Below are positions 6,778 through 15,993 of a stretch of 64,000 nt of DNA, in pieces. Position numbers and translations under genes: made by a program. Numbering within the stretch: the first letter of the stretch is position 1; each line of letters begins with the position of its first letter. The DNA comes from SIG307 sp045596385 (GTDB lineage: Bacteria; Bacillota; Clostridia; Lachnospirales; Lachnospiraceae), in contig JAZOCC010000018.1 of the NCBI GenBank assembly GCA_045596385.1, positions 1-64,000 of the forward strand. The letters are read 5' to 3'. The notes under the pieces are model-generated. The model did no database searches, was not told where the DNA came from, and saw only the letters and a program-made list of their open reading frames with translations.

Positions 6778-8550
6778 ATGGCTAGAAATGCAACAAAGCA
6801 GGACGAACAGATTTCGGAAAAGACTAAACGGGAGACTTTGTTCCGGCTGTTTCGGTACTTGTTCGGTTATAAAAAGACCATTGGAGTGGTGATGCTTTTG
6901 ATGGCGGCGACCACGACCATTGTATTGTTAAACCCGATTATTTTGGAGCGGGCGATTGATGTACATATCAAAAACAAGGATTCCGAGGGATTAATCAAGC
7001 TTGGTATTCTCGGTATAACGCTGAATGTGCTTTTGATTCTTCTCATCAAGCTGCGTATGTATCTGATGGCGAAGGTATCAAACGATGTATTGGTAAAGAT
7101 TCGTAAGGAGCTGTATGAGCATATCCAGACCTTAGGATTTCAGTTTTTTGACAGCAGACCGACAGGAAAAATCCTTGCCCGTTTGATGGGAGACGTAAAC
7201 TCCTTAAAGGATGTACTGGCAAACAGTGTAACCACCTTGATTCCGGATGCAATCACGCTCATTGCGGTGGTAATCATTATGATTGCGAAAAACGGAAAAC
7301 TTGGTCTGGCATCCATGAGTGCCATGCCGTTAATGGCCATCGGCGTGTGGTATGTACAGAGTAAGTCCCATAAGAGATGGCAGATTTTCCGTAAAAAGAA
7401 TTCCAACTTAAATGCCTTTCTGCATGAGGACGTGGCGGGAATCCGTGTGATTCAGAGTTTCCATGCGGAAGGAGAGACCGAAGATACCTTTGATGACTTA
7501 TTAAAACAGCATTACGACTCCTTTGATATGGCGGTACGCTATGCGGACGCCTTCGGTCCGGTGGTGGATATTTGCTGGGGAATTGCCGGTATGATGATGT
7601 ACTGGGTCGGTGTAACGTTAATCGGAAAGGGAGAGGTACAGGTCGGTGCCTTGATTTCCTTCGGCAGTTACATTGCCATGTTCTGGCAGCCGCTCATGAA
7701 TCTCAGTAATTTCTACAACCAGCTGGTGACGAATATTACCGGTGCGGAGCGTATCTTCGAAATCCTGGATACGGAGGCGGAGATTACGGATGCAAAGGAT
7801 GCGGTGGAGCTTCCGAGAATCAAGGGAGAAGTGACCTTTTCCCACGTATCCTTCCACTATGACGATGACCCGGACGTATTGTCCGACGTAAGTTTTACGG
7901 TTAAACCGGGGGAGACCATTGCTTTGGTGGGACCGACCGGCGCAGGAAAGTCCACCATAGTGAATCTGTTGTCCCGGTTCTACGATGTGCAAACGGGCGA
8001 GATACGGATTGACGGTTACGATATCAAAAAGGTGTCTGTAGCGAGCCTTCGTGAGCAGATGGGTGTCATGACCCAGGAAAATTTCCTTTTCTCCGGTACG
8101 ATACGTGACAATATCCGCTACGGTAAGCTTGATGCCACCGACGAGGAAATCGAGGCTGCGGCAAAAGCGGTGAATGCTCATGAGTTCATTATGAAGATGG
8201 AAGACGGCTACGATACGAAGATAAAGGAGAGAGGAGCGGGACTTTCCATCGGACAACGTCAGCTTTTAGCCTTTGCCAGAACCATGGTGTCCGCACCGAG
8301 GATTCTCATTCTGGATGAGGCCACCTCCAGTATCGATACTCATACGGAACTTTTGGTTCAGCAGGGAATCGAAATGCTGCTTGCGAGACGGACCTCCTTT
8401 GTGGTAGCCCACAGACTGTCAACCATTCAGAAGGCGGACCGGATTTTCGTGGTAGACAAAGGCGGTATTATAGAGTCCGGTTCTCCGGCAGAGCTGATGG
8501 CGAAAAAGGGTGAATATTACAAGCTTTATATGGCCCAGTTTGAAAATTAA
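6778..8550 (+). CDS. ABC exporter half-transporter with canonical catalytic site (BmrD-like)
   Basis: A 590-residue partner of the preceding gene, 12 bases downstream with AGAGGTGAG as ribosome site. Membrane domain about 30-325, then a nucleotide-binding domain with Walker A GPTGAGKST (385-393), Walker B LILDE with Asp513 and catalytic Glu514, and switch His in VVAHR. Its signature is LSIGQ (489-493), not LSGGQ. The two halves are complementary: the hydrolytic site combines this Glu514 with the first subunit's LSGGQ, and the degenerate site combines Asp494 with LSIGQ. This is established behaviour of the heterodimeric exporter family. A terminator follows. Confidence 0.92.
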   Translation: MARNATKQDEQISEKTKRETLFRLFRYLFGYKKTIGVVMLLMAATTTIVLLNPIILERAIDVHIKNKDSEGLIKLGILGITLNVLLILLIKLRMYLMAKVSNDVLVKIRKELYEHIQTLGFQFFDSRPTGKILARLMGDVNSLKDVLANSVTTLIPDAITLIAVVIIMIAKNGKLGLASMSAMPLMAIGVWYVQSKSHKRWQIFRKKNSNLNAFLHEDVAGIRVIQSFHAEGETEDTFDDLLKQHYDSFDMAVRYADAFGPVVDICWGIAGMMMYWVGVTLIGKGEVQVGALISFGSYIAMFWQPLMNLSNFYNQLVTNITGAERIFEILDTEAEITDAKDAVELPRIKGEVTFSHVSFHYDDDPDVLSDVSFTVKPGETIALVGPTGAGKSTIVNLLSRFYDVQTGEIRIDGYDIKKVSVASLREQMGVMTQENFLFSGTIRDNIRYGKLDATDEEIEAAAKAVNAHEFIMKMEDGYDTKIKERGAGLSIGQRQLLAFARTMVSAPRILILDEATSSIDTHTELLVQQGIEMLLARRTSFVVAHRLSTIQKADRIFVVDKGGIIESGSPAELMAKKGEYYKLYMAQFEN

Positions 8551-8578
8551 AGAAGCGTGGAATTGCGTTTGGAATCAT

Positions 8579-8624
8579 TCAACCCTTTCGGAAAAGTTTT
8601 TGCCCGAAAGGGTTGAGTTTTTTT
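8579..8624 (+). terminator. intrinsic terminator of the ABC exporter operon
   Basis: TCAACCCTTTCGG (8579-8591) pairs perfectly with CCGAAAGGGTTGA (8604-8616), followed by AG and a run of seven Ts. Confidence 0.92.
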
Positions 8625-8641
8625 GTTCAATCTTATATAAT
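8613..8641 (+). promoter_or_regulatory. sigma-A promoter of uppP, overlapping the terminator
   Basis: TTGAGT (8613-8618) and TATAAT (8636-8641) have a 17-bp spacer. The -35 lies inside the right arm of the preceding terminator, a compact arrangement. Confidence 0.7.
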
Positions 8642-8678
8642 TATAAGATAGGATATTTAGAAGTAAGAGGAGATAACG

Positions 8679-9539
8679 ATGGAGTTATTAAAAGCGATTT
8701 TTTTAGGGTTCATACAGGGTGTGGCTGAGTTTTTGCCAATCAGCAGCTCGGGACATCTTGCGATTTTTAAGAATGTACTTGGATTTGATACGGATACCGG
8801 GTTGTTGTTTGATGTGCTTCTGCATTTGGGAACCTTAGCGGCAGTGTTTGTGGTTTTTTGGAAGGATATCTGGGCACTTATCAAAGAGGGCTTTGCTATT
8901 ATCGGACAGTTTTTTAAGAGCTTGTTCGGATGCTTGTGTAAAAAGCAGAAGTGGCAACCGGTGGTTACCACACCGTATCGTCGTTTTGTCATGATGGTGA
9001 TTGTGTCTACCATTCCGACCGGTATTATGGGTATTTTACTGGAGGGGGCCATTAATGCGGCTTCCGCCACCTTGATTGTACCGGGAATTCTGCTTCTCAT
9101 AAACGGCGTACAGCTTTTGATTTCCGACCGTCTGCCGGACGGCAAGTTTACCGAGGCTGATGCGCCTTACACGAAGGCTGCGATTGTTGGTGTTGCACAG
9201 GGGATTGCGACTTTTCCGGGCATTTCCCGTTCCGGTACGACGATCACCGCTTGTCTTGCCTGTGGCTTTAAAAGAGAGTTTGCGGTAAAGTATTCCTTTA
9301 TTATGTCCGTTCCGGCGATTTTTGGTGCGCTGGTATTGGAACTTTTGGATTTTTCACCGGAGATGTTGTCCGGATCCGATATGGTAAATTATCTTGCAGG
9401 TACGTTGGTATCGGCAGTGGTAGGCTATGTTTGTATTAAGACGATGCTTGTGATTGTCAGAGGAAAGAAGTTTAAGTATTTTGCATATTACTGCTTTGCT
9501 ATGGGTGCATTTGCAGTATTGTTCAGTATTTTTGCATAA
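8679..9539 (+). CDS. uppP: undecaprenyl-diphosphate phosphatase
   Basis: Membrane enzyme (286 residues) that dephosphorylates undecaprenyl pyrophosphate to recycle the lipid carrier for peptidoglycan and other envelope polymers; classically linked to bacitracin resistance. The two BacA family signatures are intact: the N-terminal QGVAEFLPISSSGH (13-26, with Glu17 and His26) and GISRSGTT (Arg184). Several hydrophobic helices follow the expected pattern. The ATG at 8679 is preceded by AAGAGGAG. ftsK starts 17 bases after the stop, so they are probably cotranscribed. Confidence 0.95.
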   Translation: MELLKAIFLGFIQGVAEFLPISSSGHLAIFKNVLGFDTDTGLLFDVLLHLGTLAAVFVVFWKDIWALIKEGFAIIGQFFKSLFGCLCKKQKWQPVVTTPYRRFVMMVIVSTIPTGIMGILLEGAINAASATLIVPGILLLINGVQLLISDRLPDGKFTEADAPYTKAAIVGVAQGIATFPGISRSGTTITACLACGFKREFAVKYSFIMSVPAIFGALVLELLDFSPEMLSGSDMVNYLAGTLVSAVVGYVCIKTMLVIVRGKKFKYFAYYCFAMGAFAVLFSIFA

Positions 9540-9556
9540 GTGCAAGGAGGGACGAA

Positions 9557-12500
9557 ATGGCATCCGCAGGTAAGGGTTCAACAACAAAACGGAATACCGG
9601 TACAGGTGCGAATCGTGCCCGTACGGGAAACGGGGCAAAGGGTACTGCAACGCGGTCCGGCTCCGGCAGTCGTTCCGGTGGAACGAAGTCTACACGGAGT
9701 ACCGGTAGTTCTGCAAAACGGAGTACATCGACGGCAAAGAACAGCAGTAGTGCCGCACAGAAGAATAAGGTAAGCAACGAAATCAAAAACGAAGTCATTT
9801 TAATGATTACACTGGTGGTTTCGGTGCTCTTATTGTTGAGCCATTTTCATCTGGGCGGCAAGGTTGGTGAGGCAATCAATGGCGTCATGTTCGGTTTGTT
9901 CGGTTTGGTGGCGTATGTATTTCCGATTCTGCTCTTTTTCGGAATGGCCTTTTTCCTTGCCAACAGAGGCAGTCGCGCCCTGACCGGGAAGATGATTTAT
10001 TTGTTCGGAATGCTGTTTATGCTGACGGCGCTGATTCAGATGATGACCACCTATTCGGCGGAGCAGTTGCGGACGGTAGGGTTTGAATTCTTTACGGAGA
10101 TTCGGTTTCAGGAAGGAGCCGACCTGGTGACAACAGAACCTATTTATGCGGGAGATGATTTTTCGAAAATAGGGTCCTATCATAAGGGGTTGAAGATTAC
10201 GGATTATTATAAGCTGGCGGCGGAGTTTAGAAAGGGCGGCGGTATTTTCGGCGGCGTGATTTGTTTTCTGTTTATGCCGCTGTTTGATACGGTAGCTTCG
10301 TATGTGATCATTATTGCACTGTTTTTGGTGTTCTTTATGTTATTTTCCGGTAAGGCGATTTTTGCCTGGATTGCGAAGAAGAGCAACGAGCGCTATGCCC
10401 TTCATAAGGTACATGCCATGGAGCGGAGAGAGTCCTATGAGGAGCGTCAGGCAGAGCGGGAACGACTGGTAGAAGAAAAGCGTAAGGAACTGGGAGAACG
10501 CAGGGCTAAGACCTATTTGTTGTCCGAAGAAGAGAAGGCAAAGATGGAACCGGTGGCCGGTGCACAGTCAGTAGTTGCGCAGGAGCCGGTACAGCAGGTA
10601 AAGCCGAAAAAGGAGAAGCGGAATTTCTTCGGCGGTAAGACCCCGACCGGGGAGTTTACGCTGGATATGAATAATCAGTATACGTTGCCGGAGCAGACCG
10701 TTTCTGAAGTGAGTGCATTGTATAACGAGGAGCGGAAGGCGCAGAGTGCGGGACTTCGTATGATGGAAATCTCTCCGGAAACGGGAGAATATAAAGATAC
10801 GACATATGTAGAACGAAAGAATACGACAAGCAGTTACGGACAGGCAGGAAGCAGGAGTACCTCTACCGAGAATACCGGATTAAAGTGGAACAATACCCCA
10901 CGCAAAGGCCCGACGGTGGCAGAGCAGTTGGACGCTTTGGGCGATGACGGAATCCGCCAGACCTCCGGCGGACAGAAGTTCCGTGCGGCTTCTGTTGCAG
11001 AGGAGAGATCAGAGAATAAAAATGCAACGGAAAATACGGATTCTACAGAAGTAGAAGACGGTAGAACGGTATCGCAAGAGAAACAGACAGACTCAAACAC
11101 TTCCGGCAGGACAAGAAAGACTTCCACAGATAAGGAATCGGTAGAGCCGCTTGTGATTGAAGAGAGTGAACCGATCAAAAAATATGAGTTTCCTCCGATT
11201 GATTTATTAACGAAGCCGAAGGGGTCCAAAGGTGTTTCCGAGCAGGATTTGAGGGAAACGGCAATGAAACTGCAGAGTACCTTAGAAAGTTTCGGTGTAC
11301 GGGTATCCGTAACCAATGTCAGCTGCGGTCCGGCGGTAACCCGGTACGAGCTCCAGCCGGAGCAGGGCGTAAAGGTCAGCAAGATTACCAGCCTTGCGGA
11401 TGATATTAAGTTAAATCTGGCAGCTGCGGATGTGCGTATCGAAGCGCCGATTCCGGGCAAAGCGGCTGTGGGTATCGAGGTACCGAATAAGGAGAATTCC
11501 ACGGTACTATTAAGAGAATTGTTAGAATCTTCCGAGTTTACCGGTCACGGCTCTAATGTAGCCTTTGCGGTAGGTAAGGACATCGGCGGTCAGACGGTGG
11601 TAACGGATATTGCGAAGATGCCGCATCTTCTTATTGCGGGTGCGACAGGCTCCGGTAAATCCGTATGTATCAATACGTTAATTATGAGTATTTTGTATAA
11701 AGCAGACCCTTCCGAGGTAAAGCTTATTATGGTGGATCCGAAGGTGGTAGAGCTTTCCGTGTATAACGGTATTCCGCATTTGATGATTCCGGTGGTGACT
11801 GACCCGAAGAAGGCCAGCGCAGCGCTGAATTGGGCGGTAATCGAGATGACCGAACGTTATCAGAAGTTTGCGGAACTGGGGGTTCGTGACTTAAAGGGAT
11901 ACAACGAGCGTGTGGCAGATGCGGCAAAGCAGGGCCTGGAAGAAGAGAAGTACAAGCATCTTCCGCAGATTGTTATTATCGTGGACGAGCTTGCGGACCT
12001 GATGATGGTAGCACCGGGCGAGGTGGAGGATTCCATTTGTCGTCTGGCACAGCTGGCGAGAGCGGCAGGCTTACACCTGGTTATCGCAACCCAGCGTCCG
12101 TCGGTTAACGTTATTACAGGTCTTATTAAGGCAAATATCCCGTCACGTATCGCATTTGCGGTATCTTCGGCCATCGACTCCAGAACGATTCTGGACGGAG
12201 CGGGAGCGGAGAAGCTTCTCGGTAAGGGTGATATGTTGTTCTTCCCGTCCGGTTATTCCAAGCCGGTACGTGTACAGGGGGCTTTTGTATCCGATAGAGA
12301 GGTAAGTGCGGTGGTAGATTTCTTAAAGGCCAATAACGAAGGCGGTGCCTACAATACGGAGGTATCGGAGAAGATTACCAGTATGCCGACCAGTGGTGCA
12401 GATGCGTCCGGCGGAAACTCCGGCAACGCAAACGGTTACGACGAGTACTTTGCGGATGCGGGAAAGCTTATTATCGAAAAGGACAAGGCATCCATAGGCA

Positions 12501-12658
12501 TGCTGCAGCGTGCGTACAAAATCGGCTTTAACCGTGCGGCCAGGATTATGGACCAGCTGGCAGAGGCCGGTGTGGTAGGTCCGGAGGAGGGTACGAAGCC
12601 GCGTAAGGTGCTGATGTCTGCGGAGGAGTTTGAGCAGTATATCGGGGATTATGTGTAA
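9557..12658 (+). CDS. ftsK: DNA translocase FtsK/SpoIIIE
   Basis: A 1033-residue septal DNA pump that clears chromosome from the division or sporulation septum. Residues 1-70 are basic and Ser/Thr/Gly-rich; membrane helices lie at about 75-260; a charged, low-complexity linker runs to about 530; then the motor with Walker A GATGSGKS (695-702) and Walker B IIVDE (Asp810, Glu811), and a C-terminal winged-helix gamma domain (about 965-1030) that reads polar DNA sites. The ribosome site AAGGAGGG is optimal. The basic N-terminal tail is longer than in B. subtilis SpoIIIE. Sequence alone does not tell FtsK from SpoIIIE. Confidence 0.95.
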   Translation: MASAGKGSTTKRNTGTGANRARTGNGAKGTATRSGSGSRSGGTKSTRSTGSSAKRSTSTAKNSSSAAQKNKVSNEIKNEVILMITLVVSVLLLLSHFHLGGKVGEAINGVMFGLFGLVAYVFPILLFFGMAFFLANRGSRALTGKMIYLFGMLFMLTALIQMMTTYSAEQLRTVGFEFFTEIRFQEGADLVTTEPIYAGDDFSKIGSYHKGLKITDYYKLAAEFRKGGGIFGGVICFLFMPLFDTVASYVIIIALFLVFFMLFSGKAIFAWIAKKSNERYALHKVHAMERRESYEERQAERERLVEEKRKELGERRAKTYLLSEEEKAKMEPVAGAQSVVAQEPVQQVKPKKEKRNFFGGKTPTGEFTLDMNNQYTLPEQTVSEVSALYNEERKAQSAGLRMMEISPETGEYKDTTYVERKNTTSSYGQAGSRSTSTENTGLKWNNTPRKGPTVAEQLDALGDDGIRQTSGGQKFRAASVAEERSENKNATENTDSTEVEDGRTVSQEKQTDSNTSGRTRKTSTDKESVEPLVIEESEPIKKYEFPPIDLLTKPKGSKGVSEQDLRETAMKLQSTLESFGVRVSVTNVSCGPAVTRYELQPEQGVKVSKITSLADDIKLNLAAADVRIEAPIPGKAAVGIEVPNKENSTVLLRELLESSEFTGHGSNVAFAVGKDIGGQTVVTDIAKMPHLLIAGATGSGKSVCINTLIMSILYKADPSEVKLIMVDPKVVELSVYNGIPHLMIPVVTDPKKASAALNWAVIEMTERYQKFAELGVRDLKGYNERVADAAKQGLEEEKYKHLPQIVIIVDELADLMMVAPGEVEDSICRLAQLARAAGLHLVIATQRPSVNVITGLIKANIPSRIAFAVSSAIDSRTILDGAGAEKLLGKGDMLFFPSGYSKPVRVQGAFVSDREVSAVVDFLKANNEGGAYNTEVSEKITSMPTSGADASGGNSGNANGYDEYFADAGKLIIEKDKASIGMLQRAYKIGFNRAARIMDQLAEAGVVGPEEGTKPRKVLMSAEEFEQYIGDYV

Positions 12659-12711
12659 TTATTTTATGCGTACATAACGGCAGAATTCTTTGATGCAGAG
12701 GAGGAACGCTT

Positions 12712-13095
12712 ATGAACATATTGGAAACCTTACATCATGTGATGCAGTATGTGGTAGAAATTGCTATTTTGATTTTCGAGTTTATCGGTATCGGTGTGAT
12801 TATCTGCTCCGGTATTAAGGGCTTTGTGTATTACATCAGAAAGAATCCGAACGTCAAACTGACGCTGGCCCACGGGCTTGAAATCGGTCTGGAGTTTAAG
12901 CTGGGCAGTGAGATTTTAAAGACGGTTATCGTCAGGGAATGGGAAGAAATATTGACGGTTGGCGCGATTATTGCGTTACGAGCGGCGCTGACCTTCCTGA
13001 TTCACTGGGAAATTAAAGAGGAGAATAAGCATAAGAGTGAGCAGGAAGAGAAGCTGCAAAGAAGTCATTTGTTGGGTAGTAAAGGGAAACAATAA
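12712..13095 (+). CDS. DUF1622 family small membrane protein
   Basis: A 127-residue integral membrane protein with hydrophobic helices at about 12-36 and 80-100 and a charged Lys/Glu-rich tail. The pattern (membrane helix, GLEFKLGSEILKT, a second helix ending in HWEIK) matches DUF1622, a family without an established function. AGAGGAGG lies at a good distance before the ATG. It sits 53 bases after ftsK and 54 before fhs in the same direction. Confidence 0.8.
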   Translation: MNILETLHHVMQYVVEIAILIFEFIGIGVIICSGIKGFVYYIRKNPNVKLTLAHGLEIGLEFKLGSEILKTVIVREWEEILTVGAIIALRAALTFLIHWEIKEENKHKSEQEEKLQRSHLLGSKGKQ

Positions 13096-13109
13096 GAGTA
13101 AAGAATAGG

Positions 13110-13124
13110 GGTGTCCGGGACACC
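13110..13124 (+). other. short inverted repeat before fhs
   Basis: GGTGTC and GACACC form a 6-bp stem with a 3-base loop and no T-run. It sits 25 bases before the fhs start. It might be an RNA hairpin or a protein site; nothing more can be said. Confidence 0.35.
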
Positions 13125-13149
13125 ACCGTAAATATAAGGAGGAAAGGTC

Positions 13150-14820
13150 ATGAAGACTGATATTGAAATTGCACAGGAAGCGGTGCTTAAGCCGATTAAG
13201 GAGGTTGCGGCGCAGCTTGGTATCACAGAGGACGAGCTTGATTTTTACGGCAAGTACAAGGCAAAGTTTACGGATGAGCTCTGGGACAGAGTAAAGGGAA
13301 ATCCGGACGGTAAGCTGGTGCTGGTAACCGCAATCAATCCGACTCCGGCAGGAGAGGGTAAGACCACCACCACCGTTGGTCTCGGTCAGGCCTTCGGAAA
13401 GCTCGGAAAGAAGGCTGTTATTGCACTTCGTGAACCTTCCCTCGGCCCGTGCTTCGGTGTTAAGGGCGGCGCTGCAGGCGGCGGCTACGCACAGGTGGTA
13501 CCGATGGAGGATTTGAATCTTCATTTTACCGGAGATTTCCATGCAATTACTTCCGCAAACAACTTACTTGCGGCTATGTTAGATAACCACATCCAACAGG
13601 GAAATGCACTTCGCATCGACACGAAGCAGGTGATTTGGAAGCGTTGTCTGGATATGAACGACCGTGCCCTTCGTAATATCGTCATCGGTATGGGCAAGAA
13701 GGCAGACGGCGTGGTAAGAGAGGATCACTTCATTATTACCGTAGCATCCGAGATTATGGCAATCCTTTGCTTGGCTGCGGATATGGAGGATTTAAAGGCA
13801 CGTCTGGGCCGTATTATTGTGGCATACGATTATGACGGTAACCCGGTAACCGCAGAGCAGTTAAAGGCGGTTGGTTCCATGGCAGCACTCCTTAAGGATG
13901 CACTTCGTCCGAACCTTATCCAGACCTTAGAGCATACCCCGGCCATTGTTCACGGCGGACCGTTTGCCAATATCGCACACGGCTGTAATAGTGTTCGTGC
14001 AACGAGAACCGCATTAAAGTTGGCTGACTACGTGATTACGGAAGCCGGCTTCGGTGCAGACCTTGGTGCGGAGAAGTTCCTTGACATTAAGTGCCGTATG
14101 GCAGGTCTTAAGCCGGATGCAGTGGTACTTGTGGCTACGGTACGTGCTCTTAAGTACAACGGCGGCGTAGCAAAGGCTGACCTTGGCGCAGAGAATGTTG
14201 AGGCATTAAAGAAGGGTATCGTAAACCTTGAAAAGCATATCGAAAACTTACAGAAGTACAAGGTGCCGGTAGTGGTTACCTTGAACCGTTTTATTACCGA
14301 CTCCCCGGCAGAGCTTGCGTTCGTGAAGGAGTTCTGTGAGGCAAGAGGCGCTGAGTTCGCACTTTCCGATGTATGGGAAAAGGGCGGTGAAGGCGGCATC
14401 GAGCTTGCGAACAAGGTGCTTGAGACCTTAGAGACCAAGGAGAGCTTCTTTGAGCCGATTTATAAGGACGAGCTTTCCTTGAAGGAAAAGATTGAAACCA
14501 TCGCAAAGGAAATCTACGGCGCAGGTAGCGTAACCTACGATCCGTCCGCGGAAAAGGCCATCGCAAAGATTGAAGCTATGGGCTTCGGTAATGTGCCGGT
14601 ATGTATGGCAAAGAACCAGTACTCCTTATCCGACGACCAGACAAAGCTTGGCCGTCCGGAGGGCTTTAACGTAAATATCCGTGAGGCATACATCTCTGCA
14701 GGTGCAGGCTTTATGGTAGCTATCACCGGTACCATCATGACCATGCCGGGTCTTCCGAAGACTCCGGCTGCGGAGAGAATCGATGTGGATGAGAACGGTA
14801 TGATCACCGGATTGTTCTAA
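13150..14820 (+). CDS. fhs: formate--tetrahydrofolate ligase
   Basis: Couples formate to tetrahydrofolate with ATP to give 10-formyl-THF, feeding purine synthesis and one-carbon flow; in acetogens it belongs to the methyl branch of the Wood-Ljungdahl pathway. At 556 residues it is the normal family length. The P-loop PTPAGEGKTT lies at about 64-73; GGAAGGGYAQV and FHAIT are family blocks. AAGGAGGAAAGG gives a strong ribosome site. No other folate or acetogenesis gene is adjacent, so a role in fermentation or biosynthesis cannot be told apart here. The gene is rich in frequently used codons, suggesting high expression. A terminator follows. Confidence 0.97.
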   Translation: MKTDIEIAQEAVLKPIKEVAAQLGITEDELDFYGKYKAKFTDELWDRVKGNPDGKLVLVTAINPTPAGEGKTTTTVGLGQAFGKLGKKAVIALREPSLGPCFGVKGGAAGGGYAQVVPMEDLNLHFTGDFHAITSANNLLAAMLDNHIQQGNALRIDTKQVIWKRCLDMNDRALRNIVIGMGKKADGVVREDHFIITVASEIMAILCLAADMEDLKARLGRIIVAYDYDGNPVTAEQLKAVGSMAALLKDALRPNLIQTLEHTPAIVHGGPFANIAHGCNSVRATRTALKLADYVITEAGFGADLGAEKFLDIKCRMAGLKPDAVVLVATVRALKYNGGVAKADLGAENVEALKKGIVNLEKHIENLQKYKVPVVVTLNRFITDSPAELAFVKEFCEARGAEFALSDVWEKGGEGGIELANKVLETLETKESFFEPIYKDELSLKEKIETIAKEIYGAGSVTYDPSAEKAIAKIEAMGFGNVPVCMAKNQYSLSDDQTKLGRPEGFNVNIREAYISAGAGFMVAITGTIMTMPGLPKTPAAERIDVDENGMITGLF

Positions 14821-14852
14821 GGGACGTATCATTCCTCGTTTGATGAAAAGGC

Positions 14853-14887
14853 AAGGGCTGTCGCAGAAAAGTGCGATGGCCCTTTTT
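14853..14887 (+). terminator. intrinsic terminator of fhs
   Basis: AAGGGCTGTCGCA (14853-14865) pairs with TGCGATGGCCCTT (14872-14884) including two G-U pairs; a T-run follows. Confidence 0.88.
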
Positions 14888-14956
14888 CTGTGTGTCGTGA
14901 ATGGAATAGAACTGTCTGTCCGATAAAGCCTTTTCTCTCGTGATTCGGATATAAGT

Positions 14957-15088
14957 CTTTCTAATTACTCTGAGGAGGAATGCAATGGAGTGACGCAACC
15001 GCCCTGATGCGGCATCCGTGCCTTATGGCGGGCTCGCTCAAACATCCTGTTTGAGCGTTGCTGACAGATGAACAGAGTAATAAGAAAG
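14957..15088. repeat. 132-bp GC-rich element with 16-bp inverted ends
   Basis: The 294 bases between the fhs terminator and the next gene contain no credible gene but hold this element. CTTTCTAATTACTCTG (14957-14972) and CAGAGTAATAAGAAAG (15073-15088) pair at 15 of 16 positions. Nested inside are GCAAC/GTTGC, CGCC/GGCG enclosing GATG/CATC, and a perfect 10-bp hairpin CGCTCAAACA/TGTTTGAGCG (15035-15057). It could be a MITE-like repeat or a structured RNA with a closing stem and an inner junction. AGGAGG followed by ATG GAG TGA occurs within it, probably by chance. No clean target-site duplication is visible. Confidence 0.55.
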
Positions 15089-15110
15089 TATAATATATAG
15101 GTGACTTTCG

Positions 15111-15139
15111 TTGCGGATTGAGTGTGTTTGTGGTATACT
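15111..15139 (+). promoter_or_regulatory. probable promoter of the small membrane protein gene
   Basis: TTGCGG (15111-15116) and TATACT (15134-15139) with a 17-bp spacer. It is weaker than the others in the window. Confidence 0.5.
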
Positions 15140-15180
15140 TTAAGGCGTGGGATGAGTGGTTTTTCATGGAGGTAAAGCAA

Positions 15181-15378
15181 ATGAAAAAAGCAATCACTGT
15201 GTTGTGGTGTGTGTTCGGTATATCTATTTTGATTTTTATCGGTTCAGTGTTTCTTGCGAATTCATCTGTGGCTACATGGCGGGTGTTTTCTATTGTCATG
15301 CCGATTGCCGGCGTTACATTCTGGGGAGCGATTGCTTTGACAGTGCTGGAGTATATTCGTTCAAAGAGGGAGAAATAA
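15181..15378 (+). CDS. small two-helix membrane protein
   Basis: A 65-residue protein with two hydrophobic helices (about 4-26 and 35-57) and a basic end (SKREK). The family is not recognised. The start at 15181 is chosen because TGGAGGT lies seven bases before it; an in-frame ATG at 15166 lacks a ribosome site. Its stop codon directly abuts the ATG of the next gene, so the two are translationally coupled. Confidence 0.6.
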   Translation: MKKAITVLWCVFGISILIFIGSVFLANSSVATWRVFSIVMPIAGVTFWGAIALTVLEYIRSKREK

Positions 15379-15993
15379 ATGAAACTGTTATACGGTACGA
15401 CAAATAACGGCAAGCTTCAGGCAATGAAGAATGCCTTAAAGGACTTTGATATTGAACTTATCGGTTTGAATGACTTGGAAGGGGAGCTTCCGCAGATTAA
15501 GGAAGACGGAGCGACACCTTTGGAGAATGCGGAGATTAAGGCCAGAGCTTATTTTGATGCGTTTCATATACCGGTGTTTTCCTGCGACAGCGGGTTGTAT
15601 TTTGAGGAGCTTACGCCGGAGGAGCAGCCGGGGCTTCAGGTTCGAAGAATCGGCGGGAAAGAGCTGACGGACGAGGAAATGATAGAGTATTATGCCTCTT
15701 TGGCAGAGAAGTATGGCGGAAAAATCACCGGACGGTACCGGAATGCGATTTACTTCATTTTGGATGAAGACCGGCATTTTTCAAGCATGGACATGTCCAT
15801 TGCTACGGAGCCTTTTGTGTTGGTGACAAGGCCTCATGCTAAGCGTGTGAAAGGTTTTCCGCTAGATTCCCTGTCGGTGGATATTGCCACCGGGAAGTAT
15901 TACTATGATTTGGAAGTGAAGGATGTCAGCACGTCGGTGGACGACGGAGTGAGGGCGTTTTTTAGGGAGGTATTTTGCGGACAGAATATATAA
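15379..15993 (+). CDS. divergent HAM1/RdgB-family nucleoside triphosphate pyrophosphatase
   Basis: A 204-residue protein related to enzymes that hydrolyse non-canonical purine NTPs (dITP, XTP) to monophosphates. The N-terminal GTTNNGK nucleotide motif, ENAEIKA and SCDSGL (equivalent to the family's ADDSGL) are present. The C-terminal half is unusual: the usual GYDPIF block and the SHR motif near the end are not recognisable, and HAKRVKGFPLDS takes their place. The fold assignment is therefore good and the substrate uncertain. The start abuts the stop of the small membrane protein. Genes downstream lie in a region of short orphan ORFs. Confidence 0.75.
   Translation: MKLLYGTTNNGKLQAMKNALKDFDIELIGLNDLEGELPQIKEDGATPLENAEIKARAYFDAFHIPVFSCDSGLYFEELTPEEQPGLQVRRIGGKELTDEEMIEYYASLAEKYGGKITGRYRNAIYFILDEDRHFSSMDMSIATEPFVLVTRPHAKRVKGFPLDSLSVDIATGKYYYDLEVKDVSTSVDDGVRAFFREVFCGQNI

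Noticed and set aside
14804..15413. Minus-strand ORFs across the element and the small membrane gene
   Set aside because: No ribosome sites, odd composition, and they run against a well-supported gene pair.
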